Source of the DNA: Alphaproteobacteria bacterium
Lineage (GTDB): Bacteria > Pseudomonadota > Alphaproteobacteria > Rhizobiales > Aestuariivirgaceae
DNA length: 9,835 nt
Direction of reading: 5' to 3'
Assembly (NCBI GenBank): GCA_024639035.1
Contig: JAHEJE010000084.1
Location: 1 to 9,835, forward strand
In this document: positions 5,230 to 9,835 of the stretch, piece by piece
How the letters are laid out: each line of letters begins with the position of its first letter
How positions within the stretch are numbered: the stretch's first letter is position 1
The notes under the pieces: model-generated
What the model was told of the DNA's origin: nothing
The model's input: the letters and a program-made list of their open reading frames with translations, nothing else
Database searches by the model: none
Position numbers and translations under genes: made by a program

Positions 5230-6150
5230 ATGAAGCATTTCCTCGATATCAGTGACCTGGAGCGGGCCGAGCTTGTTGGCCTGTTGGGTGACGCGGCACA
5301 CCTGAAGCAGGCCCGGGCCGGACGGTCCCAGGGCACAACCGACGATGGTGCGCCGCTGGCCGGGCATGTGCTGGCAATGATCTTCGAGAAGCCGTCGACC
5401 CGCACGCGCGTATCGTTTGACGTTGCCATGCGCCAGCTCGGAGGTGAAACGCTGGTGCTGTCGAGTGACGATCTGCAGTTGGGGCGCGGTGAGAGCGTGG
5501 CCGATACGGCGCGGGTGCTGTCGCGGTTCGTCGATGCGGTGATGATCCGGACCTTCGAGCCGGAGAAGCTTATCGAGCTGGCAGAACACTCCAGTGTGCC
5601 GGTGATCAACGGGCTCACCGACGCCTCGCATCCGTGTCAGGTCCTGGCCGACGTCATGACGCTGCAGGAGCACAAGGGCGCCTTGGATCGACTCAGCGTT
5701 GCCTGGAGTGGCGACAGCAACAATGTGACCCAGTCATGGATCCATGCTGCGGCCCGGTTCGGCTTCGAATTGCGCATCGCCAGCCCGCAGCCGCTTCAGC
5801 CGGGCCCGGACATCCTGGCCTGGGGGGCCCGCAATGGAGCCAGGATCACGGTCACCGAAGAGCCACAAACCGCGGTGCGTGACGCTGATTGCGTGGTCAC
5901 CGATACCTGGCTGTCAATGAACCACAGCGACGAGAGTAGCCGGCACAACCTGCTCAGGCCCTACCAGGTGGACACAGCACTGATGGCCTGCGCCAGGCCG
6001 GATGCGATCTTCATGCACTGTCTGCCTGCGCACCGCGGCGAGGAGGTCACCGGGGAGGTCATCGACGGCCCGCAGTCGGTGGTGTTCGATGAGGTCGAGA
6101 ACCGGCTGCATGTGCAAAAGAGCGTTCTGACCTGGTGTCTGAAAGACTGA
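5230..6150 (+). CDS. argF: Ornithine carbamoyltransferase
   Basis: This cytoplasmic enzyme condenses ornithine with carbamoyl phosphate to give citrulline in arginine synthesis. The protein is 306 residues, normal for anabolic ArgF. Carbamoyl-phosphate contacts are visible: STRTR (56-60), HPCQ (134-137) and the HCLPAHRGEEV block (263-273) with its catalytic-site Cys. The loop that closes over ornithine usually reads SMG; here it is SMN (229-231), and the usual DGNN is DSNN (162-165). The rest of the active site is intact, so the enzyme should work. The ribosome-binding site before the ATG is poor, which fits translation following argD. hslO begins 5 bases after its stop. Confidence 0.95.
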   Translation: MKHFLDISDLERAELVGLLGDAAHLKQARAGRSQGTTDDGAPLAGHVLAMIFEKPSTRTRVSFDVAMRQLGGETLVLSSDDLQLGRGESVADTARVLSRFVDAVMIRTFEPEKLIELAEHSSVPVINGLTDASHPCQVLADVMTLQEHKGALDRLSVAWSGDSNNVTQSWIHAAARFGFELRIASPQPLQPGPDILAWGARNGARITVTEEPQTAVRDADCVVTDTWLSMNHSDESSRHNLLRPYQVDTALMACARPDAIFMHCLPAHRGEEVTGEVIDGPQSVVFDEVENRLHVQKSVLTWCLKD

Positions 6151-6155
6151 CCGCC

Positions 6156-7124
6156 ATGGCAAAAGCTCGCGAACAACCGATGGCGATCGATGTCGCCGCC
6201 GACGATCTGGTGCTGCCGTTCACGGTCGATGCGCTGGGCGTGCGCGGCCGTGTCGTGCGGCTGGGTCCGGTGGTGAACGACATCATCCGGCGGCACGATT
6301 ATCCGGCGCCGGTCTCGGCTCTGCTGGCCGAGGCGGTTGGGCTGACGGCACTGCTCGGCTGTTCGTTGAAGTTCGACGGCAAATTCATTCTGCAAACCAG
6401 CAGCAACGGACCGGTCAGCATGCTGGTGGCCGACTATGCCACGCCTGGCATCCTGCGCGGCTATGCACAGTTCGACGGCGATGCGGTGGCGGCGCTGGAC
6501 GCCAGCGACGACCTCTCGCAGGCGGGGCTGATGGGCACAGGGCACCTGGCAATGACCATCGACCAGGGCCAGCACAGCGAGCGCTATCAGGGTATCGTTC
6601 CGCTCGACCAGGGACCGCTGAGTGAGGCGGCACATCGCTATTTTGCCCAGTCCGAGCAGATCCCGACGCGCCTGGTGCTGACTGCTGGACTGCTGGCCGC
6701 ACGCGGCGGCGATGCGCACGACAGCTGGCGGGCCGGAGCCATCATGGTGCAGCATTTGCCCGACGACGGTGCCGTCAGCCCGATTGCGTTCAGCTCCGGC
6801 GATGTTCCCGACGGGCATCACGAGACGTTCGAGGAAGACGACAACTGGGTGAAAGCAAGACTGTTGCTCGACACGGTCGAGGATCATGAACTGCTCGACC
6901 CGACGATCACGCCGGAGACCCTTTTGTACCGCTTGTTCCACGAGGACGGGGCGCGGGTGTTCCCGGCCGCCACGGTAACGCGCGGATGTTCATGCTCGCA
7001 ACAGCGGGTGGCCGACATGCTGGACCGGTTCAGCCCCGGCGAACGCGCCGACATGACCGAGGACGGCGAAATCGTCGTGACCTGCGAGTTCTGCTCGACG
7101 CGCTACCGGTTTGCCGCCGAATAA
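6156..7124 (+). CDS. hslO: Hsp33 redox-regulated molecular chaperone
   Basis: Hsp33 is a cytoplasmic holdase chaperone that is inactive when reduced and zinc-bound, and becomes active after oxidation of its zinc cysteines. This 322-residue protein has the Hsp33 core, including an EAVGLTALLG segment (about 59-68), LKFDGKFILQTSSNGPVSMLVADY (about 71-94) and RGYAQFD (101-107). The C-terminal redox switch carries CSC (Cys278, Cys280) and CEFC (Cys310, Cys313), giving all four zinc ligands. The ATG at 6156 is chosen because it lies just after the argF stop; a GTG at 6135 would overlap argF by 16 bases, and an ATG at 6180 would shorten the protein by 8 residues. It is tightly coupled to argF and probably shares its transcript. 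Confidence 0.95.
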   Translation: MAKAREQPMAIDVAADDLVLPFTVDALGVRGRVVRLGPVVNDIIRRHDYPAPVSALLAEAVGLTALLGCSLKFDGKFILQTSSNGPVSMLVADYATPGILRGYAQFDGDAVAALDASDDLSQAGLMGTGHLAMTIDQGQHSERYQGIVPLDQGPLSEAAHRYFAQSEQIPTRLVLTAGLLAARGGDAHDSWRAGAIMVQHLPDDGAVSPIAFSSGDVPDGHHETFEEDDNWVKARLLLDTVEDHELLDPTITPETLLYRLFHEDGARVFPAATVTRGCSCSQQRVADMLDRFSPGERADMTEDGEIVVTCEFCSTRYRFAAE

Positions 7125-7130
7125 GACGGC

Positions 7131-8213
7131 CTATTCCTGGTCTATCGAAACAATGTGCAGGATCTCATTGGATTTCAGGCCGATTGCCGACGGGCGCCGG
7201 ATGCCGGGAATGAAGGCCACGTCATAAAGCTCACGCACGACGCCTTCCAACCGGACCCAGCCAGTCATATCGCCGGTGTTCAGATCGAATATCGCCAGGC
7301 CGCAACGCGGTTCCGTATCACGGCTGGCGAGGGCATCATCGAGCGGCAAGCCCTGGAAGGTGCGGTTGTCCCGCGGCAGCGACAGACCGACGATGGCGTG
7401 GTTGCCGGCGAAGGACATGCCGCGGGCATAGCCCGGGCAAAAGGCAACCGGCTCGAACTTACCTGTCTCAAGGTCGATGAAGCCAAGTTCGCCGGTGCCG
7501 GAATTGAGCAGCCACAGCTTGTCGTCGTGCACGCGTGGCGAATGCGGCATCGACAGGCCTTTGGCAACAATCTCACCGGACTTGATATCAAGCACCACAC
7601 CGCCGCCGGTGCGGCGGTCGCGCCAACCGTCGCAGACGTCCGATCTGGCCACCGCCGTCATGAAACGAGGCTCGCCATTTTCAGCCGCCAGTCCGTTGAG
7701 GTGGCACCGGTCCTCGGCGGCAAGTTTGGAAATGAACGGCGGCCGCCAGACCGGCTTGAAGCTGTAGCCGTCGCTGGCCTGGGCCAGGCAGTTGAACACC
7801 GTGTTGACGAAAACCGGGCGTCGATCAGCGTCGAATATGATGTCGTGAACGTCAAGATCACCAGTGATCCAGGACATACGCGGGACGTAAACCGCATCGA
7901 AGCCATTGTGGCTTTTGCCCGCGGGGAGCAGATTGTCGAAACGGTAGATCTGGAAATGGGTCGCTAACAACAGGCTGCGGGCATCGTCGGATACGGCCAG
8001 CCCCATGCAGCGGGCAAAGGTGCGCTCGAAAATCGACAGCTTGCCATCCGGCTGGATGCCGATGAAGAAGACCTTGCCGGCCTGGTAGGTGGTGAATGCG
8101 ATCGAGCCGCCGGCGCCTGCGAGCCATTGCGGGAAGCCTCGCGACGAGGTGAGGGCAAACTTCTCTTCGTGCTGCCGGTCGGCCATGCTGTCGAGTTCCG
8201 CACTGTTGCTCAT
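7131..8213 (-). CDS. TIGR03032 family protein of unknown function, beta-propeller-like
   Basis: The 360-residue protein fits the TIGR03032 (DUF4915-like) family, whose biochemical role is not known to me. Recognisable stretches are SRGFPQWLAGAGGSIAFTTY (24-43), HDIIFDADRRPVFVNT (123-138), CHLNGLAAENGEPRFMTA (170-187), the MPHSPRVHDDKLWLLNSG block (222-239), and LYDVAFIPGIRRPSAIG (329-345). Three segments share a strand-turn pattern: VVLDIKSGEIV (206-216), LGFIDLETGKFEPV (243-256) and LAIFDLNTGDMTGWV (306-320). These suggest repeated blades of a beta-propeller. No signal peptide or membrane segment is seen. The start is uncertain: ATG at 8213 is taken, ATG at 8186 and GTG at 8309 are possible, and none has a good Shine-Dalgarno. 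It is convergent with hslO (6-base gap) and divergent from the phosphatase gene. Confidence 0.8.
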   Translation of the reverse strand: MSNSAELDSMADRQHEEKFALTSSRGFPQWLAGAGGSIAFTTYQAGKVFFIGIQPDGKLSIFERTFARCMGLAVSDDARSLLLATHFQIYRFDNLLPAGKSHNGFDAVYVPRMSWITGDLDVHDIIFDADRRPVFVNTVFNCLAQASDGYSFKPVWRPPFISKLAAEDRCHLNGLAAENGEPRFMTAVARSDVCDGWRDRRTGGGVVLDIKSGEIVAKGLSMPHSPRVHDDKLWLLNSGTGELGFIDLETGKFEPVAFCPGYARGMSFAGNHAIVGLSLPRDNRTFQGLPLDDALASRDTEPRCGLAIFDLNTGDMTGWVRLEGVVRELYDVAFIPGIRRPSAIGLKSNEILHIVSIDQE

Positions 8214-8338
8214 CGAGGCGAACGGCCAAACTAACCTGCAATCCCGGTCGCGGCAACTGCGCTCGCGTGTCCTTGGCGGCACACCGCCCAGCGTCGAAGC
8301 TGTGCTCACCTCACATACTTCTGAGTGCGTGTACTTAT

Positions 8339-8367
8339 TTATTAAACTTTTTCACTTATGTTGCCAA
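8339..8367 (-). promoter_or_regulatory. Possible promoter for the TIGR03032 gene
   Basis: On the minus strand TTGGCA (8367-8362), one mismatch from the -35 consensus, is followed after 17 bases by TAATAA (8344-8339), a poor -10. The divergent intergenic region (8310-8398) is strikingly AT-rich, as promoters in GC-rich genomes often are. Transcription from here would begin near 8332, upstream of every candidate start codon. The motif match is weak. Confidence 0.25.
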
Positions 8368-8398
8368 AAAATGAAAAAAGACAAAACAGGGGAACATC

Positions 8399-9724
8399 AT
8401 GACGTCACCACTGGTGGCCTCTTGCCGAGGTAACGAGTCCAAGCTCAACAACGCAAAATCTTATTTGAAAGCCCTGGTGGTCGACGATTCTGCGTCGCAG
8501 CGCTCAACAATCAGCGCCATCTTGCGGAACTGGGGATATTCGGTACGGGTGGCGCGCGATGGGTCGGAGGCCGCCGACATGTTCGAAGCCGAACCGGCGC
8601 CACTGGTCGTCAGCGACTGGATGATGCCCGGGCTGAACGGCACCCAATTGTGCGCACGCATCCGCGCCAGCGATGCACTCGACTATGTCTATTTCATCTT
8701 GATGACATCGAAGGCGGAAAAGGCCGACATCGCAACCGGGCTCAATGCGGGCGCCGACGACTATCTGTCGAAACCGGTCGATGCCGAAGAACTGCTGGCC
8801 CGGGTGTCGGCCGGCGAGCGCATCCTGTCGCTGCAACGTTCCCTGTCGCAGCGTCATAGCCAGGTGGTGGCCGCGCATGAAAAACTCCAACGCATCCATG
8901 CCGAACTGGAAGATGACTTGCGTTTGGCGGCCAGGGTGCAGAGCACATGCATTCCCCAGCCTGTGGGCACATGCAAGGATATTCCGATCGCAACGGTCTT
9001 TGAGCCCTGTGCGCACGTCAGCGGCGATCTGCTGGGATACTTCGAGCTCAACGCCGACGAAATCGCCATGTACTCGATAGACGTATCGGGGCACGGCGTT
9101 GCTGCCGCGCTGATGTCGGTATCGCTGTCTCAAGCCTTCAACCCCCACGACCGGCAAAACAATGTCGCCTTCGAGAGCGGGCCCGATGGGTACACGACCA
9201 TACTCGAACCGCACGAGATTGCCGAACGGCTGAACCGGCGCCACCAGGGCGATATCGAGACCAACCAGTATTTCACCATGGCGTTCGCGACCATCAACAT
9301 CTTCAACGGTGTGGTGAAACTCTGCCAGGCCGGGCACCCTAACCCGGCCATCGTGCGCAACTCCGGCCAGGTCGAGTTCGCCGGCGAAGGTGGGCCGCCA
9401 ATCGGCCTTGTTCCGGACGCTCAGTTCGAAACGACACGGTTTCAGTTGGCGCGCGGCGACGGCCTGCTGCTGTATTCCGACGGAATTGCGGACTGCTTGG
9501 CGCCCGAGGCATCGGGCGAACAAGCGGCGTTGGCCGAGCTCATTCAGACGTGTGCACAGTCGCCGCTACAGGAATTCAGCCAAGCTATGAAACAACGCCT
9601 GGCGTTGCGCCGCAAGACCGCGTTTGTTGCCGATGACATTTCGGCGCTCTATCTGGAATTCCGCAAGCAGGGCTGTGCTATTCCTCGCGAAACACCCGGG
9701 CGATGTGGTCGCTTAGGGGCTTGA
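8399..9724 (+). CDS. Response regulator fused to PP2C/SpoIIE-type serine phosphatase
   Basis: This 441-residue, RsbU-like signalling protein is cytoplasmic. A receiver domain occupies about 22-140 with the acidic pair Asp29/Asp30, phospho-acceptor Asp73 in VSDWMMPGLNG, Thr103 and Lys125 in LSKP, so it should accept phosphate from a histidine kinase. A charged, heptad-like linker (about 141-182) resembles a coiled coil. The phosphatase domain (about 195-420) keeps the metal-binding residues: VSGD (Asp210), IDVSGHG (Asp228), YSDGI (Asp361) and ADDIS (Asp412/Asp413). Relatives dephosphorylate STAS-domain anti-anti-sigma factors in partner switching. Neither a kinase nor a STAS partner is encoded here, so the target is unknown. 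AGGGGA (8388-8393) lies 5 bases before the ATG, giving a confident start. The last 15 codons overlap the convergent secretion gene. Confidence 0.92.
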   Translation: MTSPLVASCRGNESKLNNAKSYLKALVVDDSASQRSTISAILRNWGYSVRVARDGSEAADMFEAEPAPLVVSDWMMPGLNGTQLCARIRASDALDYVYFILMTSKAEKADIATGLNAGADDYLSKPVDAEELLARVSAGERILSLQRSLSQRHSQVVAAHEKLQRIHAELEDDLRLAARVQSTCIPQPVGTCKDIPIATVFEPCAHVSGDLLGYFELNADEIAMYSIDVSGHGVAAALMSVSLSQAFNPHDRQNNVAFESGPDGYTTILEPHEIAERLNRRHQGDIETNQYFTMAFATINIFNGVVKLCQAGHPNPAIVRNSGQVEFAGEGGPPIGLVPDAQFETTRFQLARGDGLLLYSDGIADCLAPEASGEQAALAELIQTCAQSPLQEFSQAMKQRLALRRKTAFVADDISALYLEFRKQGCAIPRETPGRCGRLGA

Positions 9725-9835
9725 CGAAGTAACTCAGGGCAGTGCGGTCACCGGTCTGGACCAGGACTTCGACCGGCATGCCGGGCACAACCTGAAACGC
9801 GCCGTCGGGCAAATTTTTCGGAATCTCGTACCTGA
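9678..9835 (-). CDS. HlyD/PrsE-type type I secretion membrane-fusion protein, C-terminal fragment
   Basis: The minus strand from the window edge to TAG (9680-9678) encodes the last 51 residues of a protein. It reads through LPDGAFQVVPGMPVEVLVQ to TGDRTALSYFVKPLSDHIARVFREE. The VPGMPVEVLVQTGDRTALSY pattern followed by KPL and a basic tail is characteristic of the C-terminus of HlyD-family type I secretion adaptors (PrsE/HlyD), which bridge an inner-membrane ABC exporter and an outer-membrane TolC-like channel. The coiled-coil and membrane segment lie outside the window. An ABC transporter gene (PrsD-like) is expected upstream of it, beyond the right edge. Its 3' end overlaps the phosphatase gene by 47 bases, tail to tail. 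Confidence 0.88.
   Translation of the reverse strand, partial: RYEIPKNLPDGAFQVVPGMPVEVLVQTGDRTALSYFVKPLSDHIARVFREE

Noticed and set aside
5961..6941. Long minus-strand open frame across argF and hslO
   Set aside because: It spans two well-supported genes on the other strand, and its composition is typical of an antisense shadow.
7108..7130. Short GCCG/CGGC hairpin between hslO and the TIGR03032 gene as a bidirectional terminator
   Set aside because: The stem is only 4 bp and there is no T- or A-run on either side.
7155..7967. 270-residue plus-strand open frame opposite the TIGR03032 gene
   Set aside because: It has no domain signature, whereas the minus-strand protein shows family motifs and repeated strand-turn units.
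8399..8430. Small hairpins at the start of the phosphatase gene (CACC-ACT-GGTG and CCTC-TTGCC-GAGG)
   Set aside because: Stems of 4 bp within coding sequence are expected by chance and carry no regulatory signature.
8504..9523. 339-residue minus-strand open frame inside the response regulator-phosphatase gene
   Set aside because: The plus-strand product has all receiver and PP2C catalytic residues. The antisense product resembles nothing.
1..9835. Mobile element, phage, toxin-antitoxin or defence system
   Set aside because: No transposase, integrase, terminal repeats, tRNA-associated att site or defence-type domains are seen in any frame; the gene content is core-like.

Overview
The window reads as chromosomal DNA of an alphaproteobacterium, most likely of the order Hyphomicrobiales (Rhizobiales). 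The evidence is a gcrA gene (a cell-cycle regulator essentially confined to alphaproteobacteria), an argD-argF-hslO run of the kind found in this group, a TadG-like pilus protein, and GC-rich codon usage throughout. No insertion sequence, phage gene, tRNA, rRNA or CRISPR array is visible. Most of the gene content is ordinary housekeeping. The most interesting part is the regulatory DNA around gcrA.

Layout. At the left edge is the 3' end of a LysR-type regulator (1-222, +). It is followed by a complete PPK2-family polyphosphate kinase (347-1174, +), which converges with a 6-base gap on a TadE/TadG-like protein (1181-2557, -). A 470-base, AT-richer stretch without a convincing gene (2558-3027) follows; it carries four GANTC (CcrM methylation) sites and a terminator-like hairpin. 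gcrA (3028-3585, -) is divergent from the arginine-biosynthesis genes argD (3993-5192, +) and argF (5230-6150, +). hslO (Hsp33, 6156-7124, +) follows argF 5 bases later. A TIGR03032-type protein of unknown function (7131-8213, -) converges on hslO with a 6-base gap. It is divergent from a response regulator fused to a PP2C/SpoIIE phosphatase (8399-9724, +). The last gene is the 3' end of a HlyD/PrsE-type type I secretion adaptor (9678-9835, -), whose end overlaps the phosphatase gene tail-to-tail by 47 bases.

Regulation. The 407-base gcrA/argD divergent region contains a consensus DnaA box (3649-3657), an exact CtrA-type TTAA-N7-TTAAC site (3767-3782) and three GANTC sites, one of them touching the gcrA Shine-Dalgarno. 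In Caulobacter DnaA activates gcrA, CtrA represses it, and CcrM methylation at GANTC feeds into GcrA function, so all the known inputs of that circuit appear to be written in one intergenic region. On the argD side, a near-consensus sigma-70 promoter (TTGACC-17-TATAAA) is followed within about 40 bases by a perfect 7-bp GC stem and six T's. This looks like an intrinsic terminator inside the argD leader, and suggests attenuation or a very short RNA.

How the genes fit together. argD and argF catalyse consecutive parts of ornithine/citrulline synthesis and are probably co-transcribed with the redox chaperone gene hslO. The LysR regulator, PPK2, TadG-like protein, TIGR03032 protein, phosphatase and secretion adaptor look like independent units. 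The closeness of the last three is suggestive only.
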